From Benincasa hispida (taxonomy: Eukaryota > Streptophyta > Magnoliopsida > Cucurbitales > Cucurbitaceae): 64,000 nt of DNA. Position numbers and translations under genes: made by a program. The stretch spans positions 66,570,553 to 66,634,552 of the forward strand of contig NC_052360.1 of NCBI RefSeq assembly GCF_009727055.1, in the 5' to 3' direction. This document shows positions 33,941-45,029 of the stretch, piece after piece. Each line of letters starts with the position of its first letter. Position 1 is the stretch's first letter. The notes under the pieces were generated by a model. That model was not told where the DNA came from, did not search any database, and saw nothing but the letters and a program-made list of their open reading frames with translations.

Positions 33941-36149
33941 AGAGCTTCGTCCAAATGGGGTTTTGAATTTCACTTCTGTTTCTGATTCTCCGCCGCCGTT
34001 GCTCCGCCGTCACAACCTCCGTGAAAACTGGTGTTGTACTGATAATACAAATCTGCTCAAAGAGATTTGCTATGTGGGTGCTGCTGAACCCACCTCTGTT
34101 CTCGACACTAGAAGAAGCCCAAGTCCTCCAACTTCCACTTCCACACTGTCTTCCTCTCTCGGCGGCGGCGGTGGTGGCGGTGGTACTGCCTCCACCGACA
34201 CTACCGTGGCGGCGCCGCCGTCTTCTCTCCCCGAAAACCCTTCTCCTTTAGACAAATGCGGCGGCGGGGGCGGCCTTGGAATTGATGATTGGGAGAGCGT
34301 TTTGCCGGAATCCCCTGGTCAAGGTCCCTCTATTCTTGGGTTAATTATGGGCGATGTTGAAGACCCATCTCTTGGATTGAATAAGCTCCTGCAGAGCGGC
34401 GGTGGTGGTGGCGGTGGCGGTGGTGGTTCTCATCTGGACTTGGAATTTTCCGGGAGTTTTTCCGCCGTCGATCATGGGTTGGTCTTTGAACCCAATACTC
34501 TTGCCGGTGAATCCATTGTGGACCCATCTCTTCAAGGCCCATCTTGCTCCGATTTCCACAATGCTAGACTCACGGCGGCCGTGTCGAACTCGAACACCAT
34601 GTTTTCCGGTGTGTTTCAGAACCAAAATCAGATGGCGGAAGGCGTTGACGAGAAGCCGCAGATTTTCAATTCTTCCCAAGTTGTGATGAATCAAAATCAA
34701 ACCCAGTTCACTCAGAATCCAGCTCTGTTTATGCCTCTTCCTTATGCCTCCCCTGTCCAAGACCACCATCAGAACCATCTCCACCACCACCTCCTCGGTG
34801 GTGCACTGCCTGCAAAGCGGTTCAATTCCGGTTCGATTGGGCCAAATTATCCAGTGAAATCCCCATTTCTGGATTCGGGTCAAGAAAATTTCAATCGTAG
34901 ACAACAACAGCCCCAACAAGTTCAGTTGTTTCCTCATCATTCCCATCATCACAACCTTCCACAGCAGCAGCAGAGGCCATCCATGACGGCCTTAGCAAAA
35001 CAAAAAATGGTGAATGAAGATATAGCGAATCAACAACTCCAACAGGGCATTTCCGACCAGCTATTCAAGGCCGTAGAGCTGATCGAAACAGGCAATTCAG
35101 TTCTCGCGCAAGGGATATTGGCGCGGCTCAATCACCAGCTCTCTTCCCCCATTGGTAAGCCTTTTCAAAGGGCTGCTTTCTATTTCAAGGAGGCCTTGCA
35201 ATTGCTCCTTCAAAACCCTTCAAACCCTTCCTCCAATCCCAACTCTTCCCCTTTCTCCATCATTTTCAAAATCGCCGCTTACAAATCCTTCTCTGAAGTC
35301 TCCCCCGTTCTCCAATTTGCCAATTTCACCTCTAACCAAGCTCTCCTAGAAGCCTTCAATGGCTTCGATTGTGTTCACATCATCGATTTCGACATCGGTT
35401 ACGGCGGCCAATGGGCTTCTCTAATGCAAGAACTTGCTTTAAGAAGTAACACTACCGGAGGAGGACCCCCATTCCTCAGAATCACTGCCTTTGCTTCTAC
35501 TTCCACACACGACGATTTTGAACTCGGTTTCACTCAAGAAAACCTCAAGAATTTCGCTAACGATCTCAACATTGGATTTGAACTTGAAATCGTAAATGTA
35601 GAATGTCTGAATTCTGGGTCTTGGCCTCTGCCACTCAATGTCTCTGAAAATGAAGCAGTTGCAGTGAATCTCCCTGTTGGTTCATTCTTCAATTACTCAC
35701 TTTCATTACCAATGATTCTCCGTTTCATAAAACATCTTAACCCGAAAATTGTCGTGTCTGTGGATCGAGGATGTAGTCGAATCGATGCGCCATTCCCACA
35801 CCGTGTAATCAACGCTCTTCATTCATACTCTGCATTGCTTGAATCGATGGAAGCTGTAACTGTGAATATGGATACACAATTGAAAATTGAAAGGTACTTG
35901 GTGCAACCATGTATTGAGAAAGTGGTAACAAACCCTCAATGTTCAAACGAAAGGGTGCCGCCATGGAAATCAGTGTTCTTATCATCTGGGTTTTGTCCAT
36001 TGACATTCAGTAACTTCACAGAATCACAGGCGGAGTGTTTGCTGCAACGGACGCCGGTTCAAGGATTTCATATTGACAAGAGACATTCATCGCTTGTTCT
36101 ATGCTGGCATCGGAAGGAGCTTGTTTCAATCTCTGCTTGGAGGTCTTGA
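33909..36149 (+). CDS. HAM-like (SCL6/22/27): GRAS transcription factor, HAIRY MERISTEM / SCL6-22-27 type (746 aa)
   Basis: Intact single-exon frame. The N-terminal region (1-380) is low complexity: the conserved block VLDTRRSPSPPTSTSTL at 64-80, glycine runs at 85-92 and 163-172, a His-rich stretch near 285-297 and Gln/His-rich stretches to 357. The GRAS domain spans about 384-746: first leucine-rich part with QLFKAVELI and GILARLNHQ (402-410), VHIID motif VHIIDFDIG at 489-497, second leucine-rich part, PFYRE-type region with FFNYSLSLP and PFPHRVINAL, and the SAW end (LCWHRKELVSISAWRS). ILARLN is encoded by a perfect miR171 site. In Arabidopsis this clade works in the nucleus, keeps shoot and root meristems undifferentiated and partners WUS/WOX proteins. 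At 746 aa it is longer than the Arabidopsis members (about 560-650 as I recall), mostly by the glycine and His/Gln runs. The ATG at 33909 gives the usual MKAMPLPFPFE-like start; a second Met codon lies at position 4. Confidence 0.97.
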   Translation: MKAMPLPFPFEELRPNGVLNFTSVSDSPPPLLRRHNLRENWCCTDNTNLLKEICYVGAAEPTSVLDTRRSPSPPTSTSTLSSSLGGGGGGGGTASTDTTVAAPPSSLPENPSPLDKCGGGGGLGIDDWESVLPESPGQGPSILGLIMGDVEDPSLGLNKLLQSGGGGGGGGGGSHLDLEFSGSFSAVDHGLVFEPNTLAGESIVDPSLQGPSCSDFHNARLTAAVSNSNTMFSGVFQNQNQMAEGVDEKPQIFNSSQVVMNQNQTQFTQNPALFMPLPYASPVQDHHQNHLHHHLLGGALPAKRFNSGSIGPNYPVKSPFLDSGQENFNRRQQQPQQVQLFPHHSHHHNLPQQQQRPSMTALAKQKMVNEDIANQQLQQGISDQLFKAVELIETGNSVLAQGILARLNHQLSSPIGKPFQRAAFYFKEALQLLLQNPSNPSSNPNSSPFSIIFKIAAYKSFSEVSPVLQFANFTSNQALLEAFNGFDCVHIIDFDIGYGGQWASLMQELALRSNTTGGGPPFLRITAFASTSTHDDFELGFTQENLKNFANDLNIGFELEIVNVECLNSGSWPLPLNVSENEAVAVNLPVGSFFNYSLSLPMILRFIKHLNPKIVVSVDRGCSRIDAPFPHRVINALHSYSALLESMEAVTVNMDTQLKIERYLVQPCIEKVVTNPQCSNERVPPWKSVFLSSGFCPLTFSNFTESQAECLLQRTPVQGFHIDKRHSSLVLCWHRKELVSISAWRS
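35114..35134 (+). promoter_or_regulatory. miR171 target site
   Basis: GATATTGGCGCGGCTCAATCA is the exact 21-nt complement of plant miR171 (UGAUUGAGCCGCGCCAAUAUC). Perfect pairing is the known state in SCL6/22/27 genes and leads to AGO1 cleavage between the positions paired to nucleotides 10 and 11 of the miRNA. Confidence 0.97.
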
Positions 36150-36689
36150 TTTTTCAATTTTATGCCTTTTTTACTTGTCTCATCAACAATCAAAATTTAT
36201 AATTGTGGGGTTTCTTTTTTCTTTTTTTTGGGGTTATCTATTTCTTGTTCTTCAACTATGCTAATTGTCTATGTGCCATAGGCCAACACAAAACTGATCT
36301 ATTTTAAGTGAACTTCAATCTCTTCTTTTTTACTTTGTACAGTTTCTTCATTGCTTTAGTCTCTATCGTATCTTCTTCTTCTTCAGCTGTATTAATGTTT
36401 ATTTGTATTTCAAAGTTGCAATATTGTTCTTGATCTTTTGTAAACACTTCAAGAATGTTGTGGCAGTGATCTAGAACGGGCGATGATCTGAATTTTCTAT
36501 CTATGTTATCACTCCACAGTTCTAGGTTCTAATTTTTGTTAATTTTACCTCGAGGGTAGTTGTGAAATTTCAACTTTGATAATAATAGGGGCATTTTTTT
36601 TACAAGGTAACCATGGTTTTTTTTTTTTTTTTCCTCTTTTCCATCTCTTGATTCATAAAGTGCCAAATGTCTTGGTTCATTCATTTGGG
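36150..36689 (+). other. 3' UTR and downstream flank of the GRAS gene
   Basis: T-rich sequence with several weak polyadenylation-like signals (for example TTTGTAAACA at 36438). The exact end cannot be read. The frame at 36073-36264 is a shadow. Confidence 0.5.
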
Positions 36690-36925
36690 CCATGATGGTA
36701 GCTGTTTGGTTTTAGGTTTTTTGTTTTTGAAAATTAAACTGTTTTCTCTTGGTTTCTTCTTAGCTAAATTTTAAAAATAAAACAAGTTATTAAAAATTAC
36801 TTTTTTTAGTTTTCAAAATGTACCTTGGTTTATGAAAATATCGATAAAATGTAGATAACAAATTAATAAATTTAGAGGTAGAAGAAATATTTATAGGTTT
36901 AATTTTCAAAAACAAAAAGTTGGGT
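36690..36925 (+). mobile_element. MITE, family A, copy 3 (540 bp after the GRAS stop)
   Basis: Left GGTAGCTGTTTGGTTTTAGG...TTTTTGAAAATTAAAC and right AGGTTTAATTTTCAAAAACAAAAAGTTGGG are inverse to each other and match the layout of copies at 26250 and 31990. Confidence 0.7.
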
Positions 36926-38120
36926 ATGTTTTTTCATTTCTGTTTGAAGCTTTTTTCAGACACTGAAGACAATGGCAGGGTTGTTTGTGAATTTAGGCCC
37001 ATAAAAGAAAATAATGATGAGATTGAAAAGTTTAGTCTAGTGTTTGATGTTGCAAAGGAAAATGGTTGCTTCTTCTTTGGAGGATCATTTGGGACAGGGT
37101 TTTACAAGTGGTCCTATCCTATCACAATTCACTTTTGTTTTTTCAAATAAAAAAATCATTTTTCTCATTTTCAAAATTAAACCTATTTAGCCCCTAATGA
37201 GTTTATGTTTTCATTTCAGTCCTTGCATAAGGGCCCCTAACACTTTTTTTTTTCTAGTCTTGAAAGTTTGTTGGTAAGGGCTTTTGAGGGCATTCAAGGA
37301 GATTGTTGTCAAAATCTTTAGTTGAAACGAGACACTAAGGTTTGACGACTCGATTCGGTTTATATTATTGAAATGAGTTTGGTACCATGAGATCGGGTTC
37401 GATACCATGGGTATTTTTTTTTTTTTTTTTTAATGTTTATAAATTCTCCCTATGCTAAATTTTTAAGAGCGGACATTGAGTTTTTTTATTTTCATTTTTA
37501 CTCAACTAAAAAATAAAATTTACCCCACCTTTTTTGAGGAGAGAACAAATTAATAGACAAAAACAGAAAGAAGATATATACATAAACACTTTCATTTGGA
37601 AAACAAAGTTGAAATGGTGGGAACATGAGAATAAATCCATTGTTGCTCACTTTTATTGTGTTTGAAACAATTATTGATCAAATGGAAAAGGGGGGAAATT
37701 TTAAAATGTAAAAGAGATAGTTGAAATGCACAAAAGAAAAATAAGAAGAAGAAAAAAATACAACAAATTTCTGTTGTCTTTTCCAAATTTACTTTAATTT
37801 TAGCCAAAGTTGAAATAGTGGGAATAAGAGAATAAGCTTTTGTAGCATCCCACTTTAGGTTGTCTATAAGCTTCTCTACATTAAATGATACATTACAATA
37901 CAATAGAATATAAGTAATAGGTTAAACTACACCTTTTGATCTCATAGTTTTCTAATTTTGTTTCCTTTTTTACTCCCTCCAATTTTGAAAAACTTTTATT
38001 TTCATATACATTAAGTGTATTCTAATTATTATTATTATTTTCTTTTCTTTTGTCTTGTTAGTGTATCTTTTATGTTGATGCATCATGAAATTTATTGAAC
38101 TTTTTTTTATAATTAAAAGA
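36926..38120. other. AT-rich spacer
   Basis: No gene that I can support; 36920-37150 is open for 76 codons but looks like chance. Contains poly(T) runs at 37247 and 37413. Confidence 0.55.
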
Positions 38121-38121
38121 C

Positions 38122-38466
38122 GGGCAAATTGTAAAAATCACTCCTAAAGAATGTTGATAGTTGCAATTATACTTTCAAACTTTGAATCGTAAAAATTGAG
38201 CCCTTAAACTTATACAAGTATTTAAATTGGACCCTCAAATTTACCATAATTATAGATTGAACCTCAAAACGATAAAAATTAACCCTTCAAAATGATAAAA
38301 ATTAACCCTTCAAAGTTCTATATTTGTTACAATTTTTACAGTGATATAAGTTGGTTCAATTTTAACCGTTTATATAAGTTTGAGTGTTCAATTTTTACAA
38401 CTGAAAGGTTGAAGGTGCAATTGTAGCTATCACCATACTTCAAGAGTAATTTTTGCAATTTGTCAT
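38122..38466. mobile_element. foldback MITE, about 345 bp
   Basis: GGGCAAATTGTAAAAATCACTCCTAAAG...ATAGTTGCAATTATACTTTCAAAC at the left is inverse to the right end TGCAATTGTAGCTATCAC...CTTCAAGAGTAATTTTTGCAATTTGTCA, over about 110 bp each side. Flanks GAACTTTTTTTT and GAAGTTTTTTTTT may be a target duplication but are too simple to be sure. Confidence 0.8.
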
Positions 38467-38469
38467 ATG

Positions 38470-39185
38470 AAGTTTTTTTTTAATGCTTTTATCGAAATCA
38501 CTACGTACTTTTTCTTTTTTCTTTTTTGAGTTCAATCATGTAAGAGTGTGGATTGAACTATCAATATTTAAAGATGTTAATTTATTAATATTTGAAAATA
38601 ACTTGATTTTAACGTGTTATAATTTTTCTGTTTAAAAGAGAATATGTTATAATTTTGTATATAGAAGAAATAAATGAAAGGACAAGGGCAATAGATTTTT
38701 CAACAAAATTTTGCTTTAAGAAAAGTTATTCTAAAGACGAACTTTAAAATAATATACCTAAACAACAACCACCCCGTGCAAAAATAAAATAAAATAAAAT
38801 ATAAATAAAATAGTTGTATTAATATAAATAAAATGACTAAAATAAAGTAAAATAAAATAAAGATAACACAGAATTAGAAGTATGTTTAAAATAGGTTTGA
38901 AATTTGTGGTAAGTTTCAATTATACCCCTAAAATTTAAAAAGTTGCATTTTAATCTTTCAACTTTGAAATTTTCTACAGATACTATTTGAGAATTTTTGT
39001 ATTAAATTAACAGATAAAAATTGATATGACAATTTATTCGTAAGAATTGGAAGATATACGTTACATTATTAACTGCATCATTCATGTAAATTCATCGTTG
39101 ACAATTGTACAATGTTAATTGTTAGGAGTGATTTTCGATCGAAGGGTATAATCGATAAAAAAATAAGAATAGAAGTTAAAAAAAA
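38470..39185. other. AT-rich spacer with (AAAAT)n tract
   Basis: AAAATAAAATAAAATAAAAT-type runs at 38784-38870. The 38890-38980 part resembles one arm of the foldback families (AATTATACCCCTAAAATTTAAAAAGTTGCA). Confidence 0.5.
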
Positions 39186-39189
39186 AAAA

Positions 39190-39900
39190 CAATAAAGTAA
39201 CAAGGTTTGGAGCAAAAGTAGTACCCTAGGCCAAAATGGAGCTAGGAAAGTGGAGAGGATTAGTCTGGGTTAAAGCCCAAATTGGTGTGCTCGGCCTCGA
39301 CCTTCGCCAAAATCAAGGTCGAGGCAAACCCTAACAAAGTAGCTAAGGGAGGATATCCCTACATTCCCCAGCTCAAAATGTCGCCCTAAACCCGTTTTGG
39401 GTCTAAGAGAAGATTCTAGGCCACGACCTTAGCCAAGGTCGACCCTAGCAAAATAGCCAAAGGGCCATGTCTCATGCATGCCATAACCCAAAGCATTGCT
39501 CTAGACCCATTTTAGGCCTAAGGGGAGATGCTTAACCTTGGCTTTGGTAGAGGCTGACCCTAGCCAAATATGAAACCAGGCACGACCTTCAGTTTGGTAG
39601 ATTATCTAATTATCCTAAGGCTACTCTGAAATTTCAGGGACCGACCTAGGTCAACTTTCTCTATAAATACATCATTATAACTTCATATAATGTAGCTTGA
39701 GTCCTATTCTGAAACTCTCTAGCTTCCACACTCTTTCACTCTTTGACTTAAGAATCGGAGTGTGTATGGCAATCACCACAACAATGTGTAGGTTTTCTCT
39801 TTTGTAGGTCACGTTCTTCTCCTCTTCAAATAAATTCATTGTTGGTGTCATGTAAAGGACAGGTGTGTTTTCCTTGTCCAAAATTTAGCATCAACATTAA
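39190..39900 (+). repeat. LTR fragment with TATA box and internal repeats
   Basis: GC-richer than its surroundings. Three diverged units built on CGACCTT(A/C)GCC...GGTCGA(C/G)...CCCTA(A/G)CAAA lie at about 39297, 39423 and 39533. TATAAATA is at 39662-39669, followed by a pyrimidine-rich R/U5-like region ending TTTAGCATCAACA (39882-39894). No second LTR or coding domain, so a solo or truncated LTR. The frame at 39675-39881 is a shadow. Confidence 0.55.
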
Positions 39901-42900
39901 TGATGTTGTAGATGATGTGAACAATAGATCTTGAGTTGAAATGAATAGTAACAAACAACTATCTTAATATCTTAAATAGTTGAAATTAAGATATAAAATA
40001 TTTTATATATTTTTTAATTTTTAAATATTAGCTATCGCATCCATTTTCATTGAAAGAAAAAAAAAAAAAAAAAAACTCTTGTAGAGTACTTTTTTGAAAC
40101 AATGTTTACGTCCGACATAAGTGAAACATACCCAAATTTTAGAAATATTTGGTATAATTTACCCTTAAAAATAGTTTACCTATAGGATGAAAATGAAAAA
40201 TTGTAATTAAAGTTCAATTTCTTAATTGTATAAAAAGAATGTGTATGAAATAACATCAAAATGATGAAAATTTCAAAGCCTAAAATATATTAAAATAAAA
40301 ATATGCTAATTAAAATTAGGGGAATAAATCAAATTTTACCCACTTTATCAATCTATCCTGAACTTCCAAGTTCATCTAATGTGCCAAACTTAGATAAATG
40401 GTACAGTCTTAACTATAAACTTAAGAAAGGTTCTCAGACATGTGAAAATACAAATTTACCCTTCAAACATTTGAGAATTCAAAAGTCACTTCTCCCTCAT
40501 TTTTTCTTCCCTCTTATCTCTTCCCAACTGTTAAACTTGTACACAGTGCATCCTTGCAATTCTTCAAATTCTGGGTTCGATTTCATTAGAACAAATTATT
40601 TTAGAAAAAATTAGAGTGTTTCACAACCACTCAAAATAGTTTTTGAGATATGTTTTAAACAATTTTGATCAAAAACGTTTAAATTAAAATGAATTTTTTT
40701 AAAAAATATTTTTTTCTTAAGTTAATCCTAGCAGATCCTAAATAATTAAATCTATATGTTTATGATTAATTCAGGTCAAGCAATAAAGTTTTATGTCTAG
40801 ACTCTTCTCCTATATTAGTTTTACAAAATTAATTTATTATCCAACCTTTTTCGTATCTAACTCTGTATTCTAACCTAAGCGATTAATTTAGATTAAGATC
40901 TAAAACTCAAAAATAAAAAATAAAAAATAAAAAATAATTGCTAAAGAAGCAAGAATTTAAATAATGAGAGGACTTTTTACTTCTTTCTGGTATATGCATT
41001 AAATTCTTGAATTCTAAAAGAACAATTTAGCTCATAATGAAATAAAAGGCATAATTGAAATGAATAGGAAATCATTTCATATTAATAACTGAATCTAATA
41101 CGATAGAGTTTAAAGTAAGTTGGTACAAAAGAGAAGGAAAACAAAACTTAAAAGGAAATAAAAATAAAATAAAAGAGCTCTCTAAGTTTGCTCGTATTTT
41201 TCTCAGTGAATAAATCGTTTACAACCTATTTTTGAATAATGTATCTGAATGAGAATAAGAAAGATTTTCAAGAGGTCATCCAACATAAAATTATTTCAAA
41301 CTAAACATGCTTAATTTTGGAGTTCATATGATTGAATTACTAAATGAAGGTTCATCTTGTGGGTAAAAAGTAATAGTTATCAATTCTTTTAAGCATTTCT
41401 TAATTATACTTTCACATCTTTAGGATCCCTCTCATTCAAATGTGATATATTCAATTAATTCATGTACCCCTTGAAATTTCAGACTTAACATGTCCACCAA
41501 CTTTCACCTTGGTTTGCTCCTGAACCGCATCTTACTAGGAGAGATTCCGCTTTAAATAACCCTCATATAAATGATAGTTACCAACCCTATGATAAGTTTT
41601 ATTTGAAAGTTCATTAAAAATGTATTTTTGAACGTTCTTCATGAATTATAAGTGTATGATACAAGACTTATATGAAATGAGTGAGTTCACGATGAGTTTT
41701 GTTTTGTATTTTTTAAAAATTAAAATTAATGGGTGAATGAGTAGGAATCAAATAAAGAGGAGAAATTTAACATTTAATACAATTTAGAGTGTCAAAATAC
41801 ATATATTTCAACTGACATATTACTTGTACTATTAATCTTAAAATTAGAAATTTGATTCCTCAACTACACATGTTGTCAACCGAAAAATTATATTTTCTCC
41901 TTAAAATTATAGTCCATTCTTAGTTTAGTTTAGTTCCCACATTTTAAAAAGTTTTGGTCTAGGTAATTCATTTTGAATCAATACATTGATATTTTTACAT
42001 CTTCATTAATTTAAGGATCAATATTATCATTTTAGTCAACATGAACGTAACTCAATTAACATAATGTTTATACTATCGACCTTGAAGTCAGAAGTTCGAT
42101 TCCCTCACCCCACACTTTAATTACAATATCTTTACAATATATATATATTCTAAATAGAAAATGTTTCTATTTTTTAAAATTCAATATAACTCCACTCATG
42201 GAGAATAATAAGTATTTAAAACTCATTAAAAAATGTGGAATGGTTATTCAGTGATTTAAATATCAATAAAATGCCACCAATGAGTACATAAATTATTATT
42301 AAGAATTTTAACTAGTTTAAAACGTGTGAAAGGCTTATTTATAAGTTTAAATATTTTGTATGAATTTTTTATTTCTTTTTAAAATATTTAATGACAACTA
42401 CATTTATCAATATTTTATTTGTATTCATATTAAATAGAGACCTTAACATTTTTGTTCCCATTGCTACTCAAAAACTTAATTGTAATTGCAACACACAAAT
42501 AAGATTTATATTTGAGTTTGATTTGATAAGATATGAATTATATAATTTATGTTTTTTTTTTAACTAAATAACAAATTTTATTAAGAAAAATTGTAATGAA
42601 TAATGTAAGAATAGGATAGGACAGATATGTCACATACTTTTCCAGTTTACATATATGGCATTTTTTAAAAACATTTTCCTAGTTACCGCACGTTTCTTTC
42701 TCAATTTTTTTTCCAATTTTCTTATTTTTTTTCTACATCTTCTTCTCGCCTTGCTAACGTGGATACAACCATCAATGAATATTTCATGTGGATATAAGTT
42801 CTCTTCCGTCAATTTGTTTCCCTCTCTAAACTTTGAAGAACTCGAATAATAGATTGAATGTTTGTTTGCATAACTCGAATTTATCTACTTTCTATTCATT

Positions 42901-43180
42901 TTATCACTTTCGTACATATAGGTTCTTATTTTCTCTCTCACGAGCTGGAGTAAGAAAACTAGTTGGTGTCGAACTCACTTGAGTTGAGAGCCACATGCCA
43001 CTGTGAACTAGGAACCACTGCCTGAAAACACCTCTAAGATCAAGATCATTGACGACCAACTACAATTCGAAGACTCAAACCGGTGTGTTTTAATTTTCCT
43101 TTCTCTCACCGCTGCAAATCCCTCTTCCTCTCTCTAAATGTGTGTGTTTGTACACTGTGCGACAACCGCTCTTTTCCCAC
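39901..43180. other. gene-free AT-rich spacer
   Basis: No domain, tRNA or long protein-like frame seen. Frames at 40303-40614 and 42630-42849 have chance or low-complexity composition. A (TA)n tract is at 42136-42149. Confidence 0.55.
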
Positions 43181-43221
43181 ACTTAGAGGATGTTTAGGCC
43201 ATTGAGATGATATAGGATGTT

Positions 43222-43412
43222 AGGAGTTATGATGTTTGGAGAGTTTTGATGTCTGTGTTTGGATTTGCAGAGTTGTTATGTCTGAATTGATATGTCTGTG
43301 TTTGGGTGTATAGAGTTGTTATATCTGAGTTGATATGTCTGTGTTTGGTGTGCAGAGTTGTTATGTCTGAGTTCATATGTCTGTGTTTGGTTGTGTAGAG
43401 TTCATATGTCAG
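43222..43412. repeat. about 40-57 bp tandem repeats GAGTTGTTATGTCTGA
   Basis: Four to five units of (GA)GTTGTTAT(G/A)TCTGA(A/G)TTGATATGTCTGTGTTTGG(T/G) with small gaps. Confidence 0.85.
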
Positions 43413-43420
43413 TGCTATTT

Positions 43421-43955
43421 GAAGAGAAAGACATAGAACAAGACACAATATTAAAAACAAAACAAGAAACAGAACAATCTCATCAATAGGTTGCATGTTT
43501 AGAAAAATTAAACAATGCTGCAAAATCAAAACAAGACATGAAATGAAAACGAAAATTTGAAATTAAACATAGCTGGAAAATCAAACATGGCTGAAAAATC
43601 AAAGCATGGCAGGATTAAGAATGAAATTGAAAATTTGAAGAGAAAGACACAGAACAAGACACAATATTAAAAACAAAACAAGAAATAGAACAGTCTCATC
43701 AATAGGTTGCATGTTTAGAAAAATTAAACATGACTAGAAAATCAAAACAAGACATGAAATTGAAAAGGAAAATTTGAAATTAAACATGGTTGGAAAATTA
43801 AACATGACTGAAAAATCAAAACATGGTAGGATTAAAAATGAAATTGAAAATTTGAAGAGAAAGACACAGAACAAGACACAATATTAAAAACGGAACAAGA
43901 AATAGAACAGTTTCATCAATAGGTTGCATGTTTAGAAAAATTAAACATGACTGGT
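43421..43955. repeat. 217-bp tandem repeat, 2.5 copies
   Basis: GAAGAGAAAGACA(T/C)AGAACAAGACACAATATTAAAAAC starts at 43421, 43637 and 43854; the third copy stops after AAATTAAACATGACTGG at about 43953. Copies are very similar. Confidence 0.93.
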
Positions 43956-44103
43956 ATTAGATATAAAACTGATTAGTTAGATATTAGTTATACCATTTTG
44001 TTATTGAAATTTCTGTTATGCCCTTTATGGTCTTTTTACATTATTATATGATGTATAAATATATCTTTATTGAGGAATAAAAAGTATCGAGTTCAATTCT
44101 GCT

Positions 44104-44597
44104 ACGATCGAGTATGATCGAGTATGATCAAGTATGAATAATCGAGTGTGATCAAGTATGATCGAGTATGATCAAGTATAAATAATCGAGTGTGATCGAG
44201 TATGATTGAGTATGATCAAGCATGATCGAGTATGATCGAGTATGATCGAGTATGTCCAAGTATGATTGGGTATGAACAATCGCGTATGATCGAGTAATTC
44301 TTTCTCCGAGATTTTATCTTTTACAATTCTGTTATGATCGAGTATGATCGAGTATAATCGAGTATGAACGAGTATGATTGAGTATGATCAAGCACGATCG
44401 AGTATGATTGAGTATGATCGAGTATGTTCAAGCATGATCGAGTATGAACAAATATGATTGAGTATGATCAAGTATGAATGATCAAATATGATCGAGTATG
44501 ATCAAGTATGATCGAGTATGATCAAGTATGATCGAGTATGAACGATCAAGTATAATCGAGTATGATCGAGTATGTTCAAACATGATCGAGTATGAAT
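44104..44597. repeat. 10-bp minisatellite GATCGAGTAT
   Basis: Roughly 40-50 copies of GATCGAGTAT and one-base variants (GATCAAGTAT, GATTGAGTAT), with occasional GAACGA/GAATAATC insertions and one 40-bp break at 44296-44335. Period is close to one helical turn and each unit carries GATC. Confidence 0.95.
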
Positions 44598-45029
44598 GAT
44601 TGTGGTTGATGACAAACTTGAGGAGAAGATTGAAGTGGTTAGGGTTTCAGAGAATGGTTGAGAGAATGGTTGAGAGAGACGTGAGAGAGAGGACTATCGA
44701 TACGGGTGAAGTGGAAGGAAAATAAAAAGTGACATACAATACGCGGAGGAAAATGAAACGGTGAGATACAAAACACGGAAGGAAAATGGGCCCACAAACA
44801 ATTCAAATCGGTGAGATAGAATAATGGGCCCCCAAACACTGAGATGATATACCAACCCATGTTATACCATCTCATGCAGGGACCCAAACAACCCATTAAA
44901 TGTTTCACGATGAGAGCCCTAGAATTGAAAAGATCAACTTAATTGCAAAATTTCCATTCTCATTTATTTAACCATTATACATATTTGCTTAATTGCCCTC
45001 TTATTAAAAACACTTAAATATCTTGGTAT

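Larger units (their letters stand above)
43186..44895. mobile_element. Harbinger-like non-autonomous DNA transposon with internal tandem arrays
   Basis: Left end GAGGATGTTTAGGCCATTGAGATGATAT and the inverse of the right end, TGGGTTGTTTGGGTCC...ATGAGATGGTAT, are imperfect terminal repeats. TTA stands directly outside on both sides (43183-43185 and 44896-44898), as expected for PIF/Harbinger insertion. No transposase is encoded; the interior is made of a 40-bp array, a 217-bp array and a 10-bp array. Superfamily is inferred from the TTA and the GGG.TGTTTGGG-like end only. Confidence 0.7.

Noticed and set aside
34341..34952. 203-codon minus-strand frame across the GRAS gene
   Set aside because: Shadow of the GRAS coding sequence, driven by its GC-rich simple repeats; no domain.
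36920..37150. 76-codon frame after the GRAS gene
   Set aside because: Begins inside a MITE end and has no recognisable domain.
38122..38466. miRNA precursor
   Set aside because: Arms are too long and mismatched along their whole length, and the ends look like a MITE; without small-RNA data no miRNA can be called.
42630..42849. Overlapping basic and Phe-rich frames on opposite strands
   Set aside because: Low-complexity mirror frames from a T-rich run.
43227..43529. 100-codon minus-strand frame with KHRHINSDITT repeats
   Set aside because: Translation of the 40-bp array at the left end of the Harbinger-like element.
44104..44597. CRISPR-like array
   Set aside because: Short 10-bp units with no spacers of even length, in a plant genome; it is a minisatellite.
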